Shown: positions 6,935 to 13,533 of the stretch, piece after piece
Layout: each line of letters opens with the position of its first letter
Numbering within the stretch: position 1 is the first letter of the stretch
NCBI GenBank assembly: GCA_036338025.1
Contig: JAYZDB010000135.1
Coordinates: 1 to 13,533 of the forward strand
Source of the DNA: JAYZDB01 sp036338025
GTDB taxonomy: Bacteria > Planctomycetota > UBA1135 > UBA2386
Length of the DNA: 13,533 bases
Direction: 5' to 3'
Notes under the pieces: model-generated
The model's database searches: none
The model's input: only the letters and a program-made list of their open reading frames with translations
Told to the model about the DNA's origin: nothing
Translations under genes and position numbers: made by a program

Positions 6935-7850
6935 TTCTGTAGCTCGCACAGTCACCCTCTTGCTCAACTACAAGTTGGCGGATTTGACAGTGCAGTGCCT
7001 CGGTGAGCTGATGGCAGATCCCTGCCCGGATCACCGGGTGCTGTTGATCGACAATGGTTCGGGGCCAGACCAAACCGAGGTTCTTGAACGGACGGTTGCA
7101 GATCACCCGGGCGTAGAACTGCAGTTGCTCGACACCAATCTCGGCTACTGCGCCGCCATGAACCGTGGTGTCGCCAGGGCTGCTCAACTCGGGGCTGAGT
7201 ATGTCCTGTTCCTCAACAACGATGTGCGGATGGGTGCTGGTTGTTTGGAGACACTGATCGGTGTCCTGGATAATGACCCTGGCCTCGCCGGTGTTGCACC
7301 GACGGTGTTACGTCCTGACGGACGGGTATGGTGCGAGGGTGCCGAGGCAGGCTTCGCGCCCAACCTCACCCGTCTGCTGCGACAGGGCCAGGAACCTGCG
7401 CCGATGACTGCTGGACCGCGGCTCGTTGGCTTTCTGCCGGGGGCCTGTGTCCTGTATCGGATCACCGATCTACACAGCGTTCAGAACTTGGATGAACGCT
7501 ACTTTATGTACTTCGAGGACGTCGCGCTCGGCACTGCCCTGCGGGCGGCGGGACGCCAGCTGATCTGCTTGCCCTGGGTACGCGTTACCCACGCTGCTGG
7601 TTCGTCCTCGGGTGGACCGCGGTCGCCGCTTCGAAAGTACCTGATGGCTGCGAACTCGTTGCGCTTCCTGCGGCAACAATTCAGCTTGAAGCTGTGGGCT
7701 GCCTTCTTCCTCTTTGACTGTCTGGGGCTACCCTTGGCGTACCTGACTGGCGGCTGGCGCGTTGGATGGGCCAAGACTCTTGGAATTGTGGATGGCCTGC
7801 GAGGTCGCCCGATCGATGCCTCGGTCGTTGCGCGTTGGATGACATCATGA
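6927..7850 (+). CDS. Glycosyltransferase family 2 protein with altered acid motif
   Basis: This GT2 enzyme has 307 residues from GTG 6927, the same length as the second gene of the cluster. The N-terminus RTVTLLLNYK (7-16) has N-Y-K where relatives have W-N-x. Then come LLIDNGSG (39-46), LGYCAAMNRG, and N97-N-D99 in the DxD position. In the acid cluster E197-D-V-A200 the last residue is Ala, where the other GT2 proteins here have Asp. The segment VGFLPGACVLYRI is the usual acceptor-site strand. A hydrophobic stretch, LWAAFFLFDCLGLPLAYLTG, near residues 252-271 may touch the membrane. The start is set by a gggagg site 4 bases upstream; the stop overlaps the next ATG in ATGA. The enzyme may be active, since E-D remains, but the change hints at a different acceptor or reduced activity. 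Substrates are unknown. Confidence 0.87.
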   Translation: MADSVARTVTLLLNYKLADLTVQCLGELMADPCPDHRVLLIDNGSGPDQTEVLERTVADHPGVELQLLDTNLGYCAAMNRGVARAAQLGAEYVLFLNNDVRMGAGCLETLIGVLDNDPGLAGVAPTVLRPDGRVWCEGAEAGFAPNLTRLLRQGQEPAPMTAGPRLVGFLPGACVLYRITDLHSVQNLDERYFMYFEDVALGTALRAAGRQLICLPWVRVTHAAGSSSGGPRSPLRKYLMAANSLRFLRQQFSLKLWAAFFLFDCLGLPLAYLTGGWRVGWAKTLGIVDGLRGRPIDASVVARWMTS

Positions 7851-9154
7851 AGATCCTGTTTGCACTGCACGGATTTCCACCCGAAGCCACCGGCGGCACA
7901 GAACGGACCGTCGAGGCTTTGGCCCGGGCAATGGTCGCGGCTGGTCATGAGGTCACGATCCTGTGCGGCTCGGTCGAGGTCGGACCTACGGACCGGGTCG
8001 ACGAGTCTGAACACGGAGGGATGCGCATCCTCCGCCTGCACCGCGATGACCTCTATTTTGAGAGTTGGTGGAAGTGCTACCACCCAGGAGTGTCCGCGAC
8101 CGTGGCCAGGGTGTTGGCGCGTGTGGATCCGGATGTCGTGCACGTTCACCATTGGCTGAGACTGACTTCAGATATCGTGCGCCTGGCGCGGGCTAAGGGA
8201 GTCAGGGCGGTGGTGACCTTGCATGATTACTACCCGGCAAGCGCCCAGATTGTGCGTCGCCATGACGATTCCTCCTTCGAAGCGCCCACCGGCAGCGCCT
8301 GGATGAGCGCGCTGGAGGCGGGAGAGGATTTTGATCTGCATCGTCGAGATTTCCGGGCGGAACTCGGTGCCGCACATCTCTTGCTGGCACCGAGCCAGGC
8401 CCATGCAGATGGGATGCAGGCAGCTATAGGTAATGGCGCGGCGCTCGCGGTGACGGCGCCACCGATGCTCGAAATGCCAGCACCGATGGCAGTAGCGCCA
8501 GTGCCCGGTGGCTCACGCCTGTTGACCTGGGGGAGCTTGTATCCGGAGAAGGGTCTGGAGACGGTCCTCGATGCCATGCGTGCGGCGGGCGGAAGCTGGT
8601 CCTTGCGGGTGATGGGCAGCGCCCACGACCCGGAATACCACCGCGAGCTGATGAACGTTGCTGCAGGGCTCGATGTTGAATTCACCGGCTCGTTCGAGAC
8701 GGCTGAATTGTCCGCTGCCGCAGCTGACTACGCCGTGCTTCCTACGCTGTGTCTCGAATCCTATGGGCTGGTCGTCGATGAGGCGCAGGCCTTGGGATTG
8801 CCGGTGATCGCGTCGGATGTGCCAGCATATCGTGAGCACTCACAGGCGGCTGCCACGGTCTATTTCCCACCAGGCGATGCCGCCAGCCTGACCATGATGT
8901 TGCTCGACCCTGGTGCGTTGGCGAACCTGCAAAGACCTGGTGCACCGGCTGTCTGGGACGCTGCTGCATCAGCGGTAGACTTGCTGAGCCGTTATGAGGC
9001 GATCGATGTGACGACGCCATACAGTCCGGACACTGAGCTTGAGCGCAGCCGGGCTCGAGCCCTGTTCCGGCGTGCGGAACGTCGCCTGTGGTCAGCCCTG
9101 AATGCATCTGTCGATCGTGCGGTACCCTTGCCGCCCGATGACTTCCTTCAGTGA
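7847..9154 (+). CDS. Glycosyltransferase family 4 protein
   Basis: This GT-B fold glycosyltransferase of 435 residues ends the forward cluster. It starts at ATG 7847 (MKILFALHGFPPEATGGTER), in an ATGA overlap with the GT2 before it; an in-frame start at 7766 is unlikely. The GGTER loop, the VHVHHWL segment and LHDYY are in the N-terminal domain. The C-terminal domain has TWGSLYPEKG and the E304-x7-E312 motif in ESYGLVVDEA, the usual donor-sugar contacts. It is a relative of the GT4 at 2041, with the same loop and near-identical E-x7-E segment, but lacks its four-cysteine insertion. The tail after about residue 360 is longer than the core needs and rich in Ala, Arg and Leu. Its stop overlaps the end of the convergent rluA-like gene by 7 bases. 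The substrate is unknown. Confidence 0.9.
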   Translation: MKILFALHGFPPEATGGTERTVEALARAMVAAGHEVTILCGSVEVGPTDRVDESEHGGMRILRLHRDDLYFESWWKCYHPGVSATVARVLARVDPDVVHVHHWLRLTSDIVRLARAKGVRAVVTLHDYYPASAQIVRRHDDSSFEAPTGSAWMSALEAGEDFDLHRRDFRAELGAAHLLLAPSQAHADGMQAAIGNGAALAVTAPPMLEMPAPMAVAPVPGGSRLLTWGSLYPEKGLETVLDAMRAAGGSWSLRVMGSAHDPEYHRELMNVAAGLDVEFTGSFETAELSAAAADYAVLPTLCLESYGLVVDEAQALGLPVIASDVPAYREHSQAAATVYFPPGDAASLTMMLLDPGALANLQRPGAPAVWDAAASAVDLLSRYEAIDVTTPYSPDTELERSRARALFRRAERRLWSALNASVDRAVPLPPDDFLQ

Positions 9155-9780
9155 TTTTTTGGCAGAGCCAAACCCAGTTGGTCAGCCAGTGACCGCAGAT
9201 CATCGGGGACCGGCGCGGTCAAGGTGATTTCCGGTAGTTGGATGGAGTGTGCGTGCAGCGCCTGTCTCGGGTGTCGTGTGCAACTCGGCTGTCGGTACCA
9301 CCGTTCGCCAAGCAGTGGGTGACCGATCCTCTGCAGGTGGATGCGGATCTGGTGAGTGCGGCCGGTTTCGATCCAGACACGCACGAGGCAAGCATCGCCG
9401 GTCTGGTCGAGGGGCTGGAGCCTGGTGATGGCTTTTCGGCCATCGATATCCGAGTCGATCAGGATCTCCGCGCCGGAGATTCCTCCATGCACCACACCGA
9501 CATAGGACTTTCGGGCGGTCGGGTATTGGAGTTTGGATTGCCACTTTCGAACCAGTGCGCGTTCGCTGGTGAACAGATTCACTCCGGTCGTATCCGCATC
9601 CAATTGGTGGACGGCCCAGACCATTGTCCCGCAACGCTCGATGAGCGCGTGTTGAAGGCTGTCCGGATCGTCGAGTTGGCGACCCGTAGAGGGTAGATCG
9701 TACGGTTTGTCTACCGCGATCAGGCCGCCTTCCTCTCGGAGGATGCGTCGCTCGAGTTCCTGCGGAGACAGCGGCGCCAT
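9148..9780 (-). CDS. RluA-family RNA pseudouridine synthase
   Basis: This enzyme isomerises uridine to pseudouridine in rRNA or tRNA. The 210-residue protein is close to E. coli RluA in size and has no S4 domain. Landmarks are LIAVDKPYDLPS (20-31), the active-site motif H58-Q-L-D-A-D-T-T-G66 with catalytic D61, ARKSYVGVVHG (89-99), and the C-terminal GRTHQIRIHLQRIGHPLLGE (140-159), a strong family signature. Nearly all relatives have HRLD; the Arg normally helps flip the target base, so Q59 is unusual. ATG 9780 is preferred over an upstream TTG at 9816, which would overlap the GT-C gene by 29 bases; with ATG the gap is 7 bases. It is the last gene of the reverse cluster, and its 3' end overlaps the convergent GT4 gene. 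Which RNA it modifies cannot be told. Confidence 0.88.
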   Translation of the reverse strand: MAPLSPQELERRILREEGGLIAVDKPYDLPSTGRQLDDPDSLQHALIERCGTMVWAVHQLDADTTGVNLFTSERALVRKWQSKLQYPTARKSYVGVVHGGISGAEILIDSDIDGRKAITRLQPLDQTGDACLVRVWIETGRTHQIRIHLQRIGHPLLGERWYRQPSCTRHPRQALHAHSIQLPEITLTAPVPDDLRSLADQLGLALPKNH

Positions 9781-9787
9781 CGTTTGA

Positions 9788-12031
9788 CTACTTGGGTCGG
9801 AATACGATCCAGTCAACGGCAGAGCGCCAGCTTCGCGTGCCAGTGGCTTCGTAATAGTAATAGTACCGCTTCTGTCGCGAGGAGCGCAGGATCACGGAGA
9901 TCGCCGACTGAACCTTGGAGGTGAGCTTTACGCCGCCCGGACGCACTGGCATCGTCAAGGTGGTATCCGGCCCCATGAGGTAGATCGTCATCGCTTCAGC
10001 TCCCGCCGGCAGCTTGGGTGCGAACAGATGTGCCTGGGTGTTGTCGAGGGTGACCTCGGTACCGGCGAGGTGCTGGATCGGCAAGGTGCCCAGGCGGGGT
10101 AGCAGGCGTACACCTACGACCTGGACCTTGGGACCCTGGGTATGGATCTTGACTCCAGCAAGTCCCCCGAGTTGGCCGACTGCGAGCAAGGTCAAGTGGT
10201 GTGATACATCGACGTAGAAAACGCTGTTGCTGTTGCGTGCAGTGGGGCGGCCGAAGGTCGCTCGGCTCGGAGCGTCCTGGAAGGCCGGTGGTACCCGAAA
10301 CTTCGCGTATTCCTTGGGCTCACCGTTGGTGCCTGCGTAGAGCCAGTCAACGTCCCCGCCGGTGCACGACCCTTCGACTTCAATCTCGAGCGCTTCGATT
10401 TGCCAGACATCCAGCGGGACCTTCGCCAAGAAGTCAGTGCCGTTCCCAGTGGTTGACCTTTTTAGGACGGGTAGGGGCTTTGGTGGCGTGAGCGTTCGTC
10501 GATCGACGATTACGGTTGGCTTGATGATGTTGGGGCTGCGATGCCATTCAAACAGGGTTGCACCCATTTCCCGTAGTGCTCGCCATGGTCCCACGTCGAA
10601 CAAGAGGTGTTCTGAGGCGGGCACGGGTTGGAAGACGAATCCGAGACTGACGAGGGGTTTGTCTGTTGGGTTGTTCGGCTTCTCGAGTAGTGGGAAGGTC
10701 GCGTTGCAGTTGAGAAACGTCACGCCGTCGATGGCTCGATTGATCGCGACCACGCCGATGGGTTGGGAGGGCTTCGATTCTGCAGCGGCAGAGTTGAGGT
10801 CCGCGCGCAGCGAACGCATGTCCTCATAGGCGCGCAGGAATGCAGTCATCCGACCGATGCTCAGGGCCGTGAGTCCACAGAGCAGGCTGGCGATGGCCAG
10901 CCTGGTGATCCCCGGCCATCGACTGCGAGTTGCCAGGAACGCCAGGCCGATCGCCATGACAGTGGTCGCACCGATGACCAGACGACTTCCGGACAGGGTG
11001 TGGGTATCGACGATCAAGCGGTAACTCGGTGCAAAGTGCAGCCCGATCCATGTGATGAGCAGCAAAGGCACCCAGGCCGTGGTCAATCGCAAGAACGCCG
11101 GAACTACCAACAGCCCGAGTCCGGCGAGACAGAGATACCCGAAGACTTCACCGTAGGCGGGCGGGTAGCTGCTGCCGACCGGTATGACCAGCAACTCGGC
11201 CTTTGCGAGGGCGTTGTTCAGGATGTCGTTGCTTTGAATGCTTTCGAGGCCCTCGCTGTCGCCCCCTAGTAGCACGCCGAGCAGCAGATACCGCATGCCA
11301 AAGTAGCCGGCGAGGATCGCGAACATCGCCAGGTGAACCCCCCGGCGTCTGAGGCCGGTCCATCCATGCACCAGCGCGTCCAATGCGAGGAAGGAGAACG
11401 GCAGTAGCACCGCGGTTTCCTTGGTCATGAGCGCGGCCAGGAAACCGATGATGCACAGACCCAGGTATCCGGACCTACCAGATTGCCGGTAGCTGATGAA
11501 ACCCAACATGGAGACTGTCGCGAAGAGCACTTGAATCCCGCTGTTGCGAGCCGATATCCAACAAGATGACTCCGCGAATGCTGGATGAACTGCGATCAGC
11601 GCGCCGCCGAGAACCGCCGCGATTGCCGGACGCTGTGTGCTGCAACGAACGCACACCAGCGCGCAGGTGAAGGCTGTCAATGCGTGGATCAGCACGTTGA
11701 CCAGATGGAACCACGCGGGGTTGCACCCACCAGCGAGGTAATTCAGCGCGAAGCTCATGCTGACCAGGGGGCGGTACATCCCACCGCCTTCCAGACCCAT
11801 CCACTCGCGACCGAAGTCTGCGATTACCGTGTCCCAATCGACCCTCGGTTCGGCCTCGTGGGTCAGCATCATGTTGGCGAGGTAATCGTCGGAGAGGAAG
11901 GTGCCGAACAGGGTCGGGAAGTACAGCGTCAGTGCCAGCACCGGTCCGACCAGGACCGCGAGCCATGGAACTCGTAGGCTGGGTTTGTCGTCGACGCTTG
12001 GAAGCCTGGTCGATTGCTCGAGCTGGGTCAT
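9788..12031 (-). CDS. GT-C fold (TMTC/GT39-like) membrane protein with long soluble C-terminal region
   Basis: This 747-residue membrane protein resembles polyprenyl-phosphate-sugar-dependent glycosyltransferases of the GT-C superfamily, particularly the TMTC/DUF1736 group. A membrane helix (about 23-42) leads into a loop with S47-D48-D49-Y, the acidic pair typical of the first extracytoplasmic loop. Next are MYRPLVSMSFALNY (85-98), WFHLVNVLIHALTAF (107-121), HPAFAESSCWISARN (149-163) and MTKETAVLLP (202-211), all matching conserved TMTC segments. About nine to eleven helices run to near residue 400. The rest, roughly 350 residues, is soluble, beta-rich and unrecognised, probably periplasmic, with five consecutive Tyr near the end. 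TPR repeats common in TMTC proteins are absent. It starts in an ATGA overlap with the small ORF before it. It may add sugars to a glycan or protein outside the membrane, possibly linked to the forward cluster; that link is inference. Confidence 0.75.
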   Translation of the reverse strand: MTQLEQSTRLPSVDDKPSLRVPWLAVLVGPVLALTLYFPTLFGTFLSDDYLANMMLTHEAEPRVDWDTVIADFGREWMGLEGGGMYRPLVSMSFALNYLAGGCNPAWFHLVNVLIHALTAFTCALVCVRCSTQRPAIAAVLGGALIAVHPAFAESSCWISARNSGIQVLFATVSMLGFISYRQSGRSGYLGLCIIGFLAALMTKETAVLLPFSFLALDALVHGWTGLRRRGVHLAMFAILAGYFGMRYLLLGVLLGGDSEGLESIQSNDILNNALAKAELLVIPVGSSYPPAYGEVFGYLCLAGLGLLVVPAFLRLTTAWVPLLLITWIGLHFAPSYRLIVDTHTLSGSRLVIGATTVMAIGLAFLATRSRWPGITRLAIASLLCGLTALSIGRMTAFLRAYEDMRSLRADLNSAAAESKPSQPIGVVAINRAIDGVTFLNCNATFPLLEKPNNPTDKPLVSLGFVFQPVPASEHLLFDVGPWRALREMGATLFEWHRSPNIIKPTVIVDRRTLTPPKPLPVLKRSTTGNGTDFLAKVPLDVWQIEALEIEVEGSCTGGDVDWLYAGTNGEPKEYAKFRVPPAFQDAPSRATFGRPTARNSNSVFYVDVSHHLTLLAVGQLGGLAGVKIHTQGPKVQVVGVRLLPRLGTLPIQHLAGTEVTLDNTQAHLFAPKLPAGAEAMTIYLMGPDTTLTMPVRPGGVKLTSKVQSAISVILRSSRQKRYYYYYEATGTRSWRSAVDWIVFRPK

Positions 12032-12210
12032 GAGCCGAGGGCCGGCAGAGTCAGGACTTCGTTGGATGGGGTGTTCTCGATGGCGGTGAGGATCCGGCGC
12101 AGGGCGAACACCAGGCCGCGACGGTCGAGTTGCCAGAAATTCGGCGACAGCGTCGTCGATGTCGACGCCTGGCTGGTCGACCGGTTCTGGGGCTGTGCTT
12201 CTTGGACCAT
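12028..12210 (-). CDS. Unrecognised 60-residue protein between coaE and the GT-C gene
   Basis: I do not recognise this small protein. It starts at ATG 12210 and ends in TGA that overlaps the ATG of the GT-C gene (ATGA), a sign of translational coupling. Counting by hand, 49 of 60 codons end in G or C, in line with real genes here. The first third is Ser/Thr/Gln-rich and probably disordered; the second part (FWQLDRRGLVFALRRILTAI) looks like an amphipathic helix with basic residues, followed by a short hydrophobic tail. It lies 39 bases after the coaE stop and in the same frame. There is no clear Shine-Dalgarno site before its ATG. It could be a small partner of the GT-C enzyme or simply a leader peptide for it. 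Confidence 0.55.
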   Translation of the reverse strand: MVQEAQPQNRSTSQASTSTTLSPNFWQLDRRGLVFALRRILTAIENTPSNEVLTLPALGS

Positions 12211-12249
12211 GGCGGGTGGCGATTTTGCGCTAAGGGGCTCGCGATGCGG

Positions 12250-12858
12250 TCACAAATTCTCCAGCTCAGCGAGCACGGCAGCGACCTGGGCGTGGGTGGC
12301 GTCGGTATCCCCATTGTTGGTAACCACGAAGCGGCAGTGGGCACGCTTCTCCGCCAGGGGGGCTTGGGCGGCTTCGCGGCGGGCGAGTTCCTTATCATCC
12401 CAGCCACGGGCGGCGGCCCGCGTCTGCCGGATCTCCTGGTCGACCTCTACGAACACGGATTCGTCACACTCCTCGATCAGACCGCCCTCCAGCAGTAGGG
12501 GCACGTCCAGGACCACCGACGCGCCGGCAGCACGCGCGGCTGCCAGCCGGTCCAGGATTCGGCCCCGGATGGCCGGGTGGGTGATCTCCTCGAGCTCCTT
12601 TCGGGCAAGCGGATCGTCGAACACCAGTTCCGCTAGAGCCGTCCGGTCCAAGCCGTCCCGCACCAGCTCAGCACCGAAGCGCTCGCCGATGGCGGCGAGG
12701 ATCGCCGGGTCCCTGACCACCTCCCGGGCCTCGGAATCGGCGTCGATGACGCGAAATCCGTGGTCTCCGAGAGCCGTGGCAATCCACGACTTGCCTGCTG
12801 CAACGCCACCCAGCAAGCCGATGACAAGGGGCGTATCGGCTGGTTTCGGTGGAATCAT
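12250..12858 (-). CDS. coaE: Dephospho-CoA kinase
   Basis: CoaE phosphorylates the ribose 3'-hydroxyl of dephospho-CoA with ATP, the last step of coenzyme A synthesis, in the cytoplasm. The 202-residue length matches the family (about 200). The P-loop is G17-GVAA-GKS24, followed by FRVIDADSEAREVV with the D-A-D substrate motif, and LEEITHPAI (the His-Pro segment). DVPLLLEGG and the lid region with RQTRAAAR, then AQAPLAEKR and FVVTNNGD, complete the order typical of CoaE. ATG 12858 is chosen because it begins just before the first strand; the open frame extends upstream to 13152 but that would overlap the divergent gene and adds no CoaE sequence. No Shine-Dalgarno site is visible. It is the first gene of the reverse cluster. 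Confidence 0.95.
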   Translation of the reverse strand: MIPPKPADTPLVIGLLGGVAAGKSWIATALGDHGFRVIDADSEAREVVRDPAILAAIGERFGAELVRDGLDRTALAELVFDDPLARKELEEITHPAIRGRILDRLAAARAAGASVVLDVPLLLEGGLIEECDESVFVEVDQEIRQTRAAARGWDDKELARREAAQAPLAEKRAHCRFVVTNNGDTDATHAQVAAVLAELENL

Positions 12859-12947
12859 TGCAGTTTCGTGGGGTGTCTGAACCGTTGTTGCAGGGTATCG
12901 TGGGGCGCAGTGCCGGGGGTGTCCAAATCCCAGGATTGAGTCCCACC

Positions 12948-12976
12948 TTGACCGGCCCTGCAAAACTGTCCAAAAT
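12948..12976 (+). promoter_or_regulatory. Candidate sigma-70-type promoter for the rightmost gene
   Basis: TTGACC (12948-12953, 5 of 6 to the -35 consensus) is followed after exactly 17 bases by CAAAAT (12971-12976, 4 of 6 to the -10 consensus). Transcription would begin near 12983 and give a leader of about 130 bases before ATG 13115. It lies in the divergent gap between coaE and that gene. The -10 lacks the first T, so this is a moderate match. Confidence 0.4.
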
Positions 12977-13049
12977 TCCCGACATCGCACGACCTGCCGC
13001 TTCGTCCTAGGCAGGTAGAAGTCGGGTCCCCCTAACCTCTTGAACCCCT

Positions 13050-13067
13050 CACCGGCACCGTCCGGTG
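13050..13067 (+). other. Short inverted repeat in the leader of the rightmost gene
   Basis: CACCGG (13050-13055) and CCGGTG (13062-13067) form a perfect 6-base stem with a 6-base loop, about 48 bases before ATG 13115. It could be a leader hairpin or an operator half-site pair. In GC-rich sequence a match this short may be chance. Confidence 0.25.
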
Positions 13068-13114
13068 GTCCCCCGGTAGACTCCCCTCCCAGAGTTACGT
13101 TGGAGCTTGTTCCT

Positions 13115-13533
13115 ATGCAGAACCGCGAGCGCGGCGCCGCCCACATCAACATCTTCTACTTCTTGGTCGCCATGGTCCTGTTCCTCGGCAGTTTCTGGTT
13201 TGGCTATGTCCAGATGTCGCAGGTCAAAGGTGCCATCGCGGATCGCCAGGCTGCGGAACTCAACGAACTCATCGCCAAGCGCGACCTGGAGCACTACCAG
13301 CACTACGTCGAAGAGATTTCCAACCTGCTCGGCGCTAAAGGTGACTGGGCCGGCAAGCCTAACTGGAAGTGGGACGATCGCTACCAGAGCATCGCATCCG
13401 CGAACGGCTCCGCCAATCCCGGGCCGCTCCCCGGCGTGAGTCTGCCAGCAGATCTCGCGAAGAGTTCGAAGAGCCTCGCACAGGCGCTCGGTATCCCGGA
13501 CACCGAGTCCTCTCCGCTGCCGAAGTTCTTCGG
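13115..13533 (+). CDS. Hypothetical membrane-anchored protein with helical region, 3'-truncated
   Basis: I do not recognise this gene, which runs off the right edge (139 codons seen, no stop). It starts at ATG 13115 with a Shine-Dalgarno ggag (13102-13105) 9 bases upstream. Residues 1-10 are polar with two Arg before the membrane (MQNRERGAAH); residues 11-30 form one hydrophobic helix (INIFYFLVAMVLFLGSFWFG). A charged, probably coiled-coil stretch follows (about 35-70, alternating Ala, Glu, Leu and Lys), then a Trp-containing segment and a Ser/Pro/Ala-rich linker. With positive charge on the short N-terminal side, the bulk is probably outside the cytoplasm. This layout of one helix plus coiled coil suits scaffold or cell-envelope proteins, but no function is claimed. 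It is divergent from coaE across a 256-base gap. Its codons mostly end in G or C, supporting a real gene. Confidence 0.8.
   Translation, partial: MQNRERGAAHINIFYFLVAMVLFLGSFWFGYVQMSQVKGAIADRQAAELNELIAKRDLEHYQHYVEEISNLLGAKGDWAGKPNWKWDDRYQSIASANGSANPGPLPGVSLPADLAKSSKSLAQALGIPDTESSPLPKFF

Noticed and set aside
6158..6967. 269-codon minus-strand open frame opposite the GT2 at 5837
   Set aside because: No recognisable domains; the opposite strand has full GT2 motifs.
9156..9172. T-run followed by the stem TTTGGC-AGA-GCCAAA at the convergent junction
   Set aside because: On the plus strand the T-run comes before the stem, and on the minus strand As follow it, so neither strand has a standard intrinsic terminator. 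It also lies in the rluA-like coding end.
12014..12880. Long plus-strand open frame of 288 codons opposite coaE
   Set aside because: It is antisense to a clear CoaE with strong motifs; its protein is Ser/Arg/Ala low-complexity, typical of a shadow of GC-rich coding DNA.
12250..13152. Extended N-terminus of CoaE up to 13152
   Set aside because: The extra 98 residues do not resemble CoaE, run through the divergent gap and overlap the start of the rightmost gene.
1..13533. Search for CRISPR arrays, tRNA or rRNA genes, insertion-sequence ends and transposases
   Set aside because: By eye no regular spaced repeats, no cloverleaf-like sequence and no transposase motifs were seen; almost all bases are in coding genes.

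Overview
This GC-rich bacterial window holds a run of nine forward, mostly translationally coupled genes for building a surface or secreted glycan (1-9154). It meets, tail to tail, a four-gene reverse cluster (12858-9148). Divergent from that cluster is the start of a membrane-anchored protein that runs off the right edge. Nothing fixes the phylum. GC-rich coding, GTG/TTG starts, patchy Shine-Dalgarno use and a mixed glycosyltransferase/housekeeping layout would suit Planctomycetota or another GC-rich Gram-negative lineage, but that is a guess. There is no rRNA, tRNA, insertion sequence or CRISPR array in view.

Forward glycan cluster: GT2 (open at the left edge), GT2, GT4, PIG-L/LmbE deacetylase, GT2, SMI1/KNR4 (SUKH)-like protein, GT2, GT2, GT4. 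Most junctions are 4-base ATGA overlaps or 8-base overlaps. The order GT2-GT2-GT4 occurs twice with the same junction types and flanks a central deacetylase/GT2/SUKH block. Five GT-A (GT2) and two GT-B (GT4) enzymes plus a deacetylase imply stepwise assembly of a hetero-oligosaccharide in which an N-acetylated sugar is probably deacetylated. No nucleotide-sugar synthesis, flippase, polymerase or export gene is in view, so capsule, exopolysaccharide, lipopolysaccharide and protein glycan cannot be told apart.

Reverse cluster: coaE (dephospho-CoA kinase), a 60-residue unrecognised ORF missed by a simple length filter but supported by codon bias and an ATGA junction, a large GT-C/TMTC-like membrane protein with a long soluble C-terminal region, and an RluA-family pseudouridine synthase with an unusual HQLD active-site motif. 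The two clusters converge with stop codons overlapping by 7 bases and no obvious terminator.

Right end: a 256-base divergent intergenic region (12859-13114) carries a good sigma-70-like promoter candidate facing right. It is followed by a gene with one N-terminal membrane helix and a helical region, cut by the window edge. No gene-free stretch exceeds 300 bases. The most notable points are the repeated GT2-GT2-GT4 module, a SUKH-like protein in a glycan operon with no toxin in view, altered catalytic motifs among the GT2 enzymes, and the small ORF between coaE and the GT-C gene.
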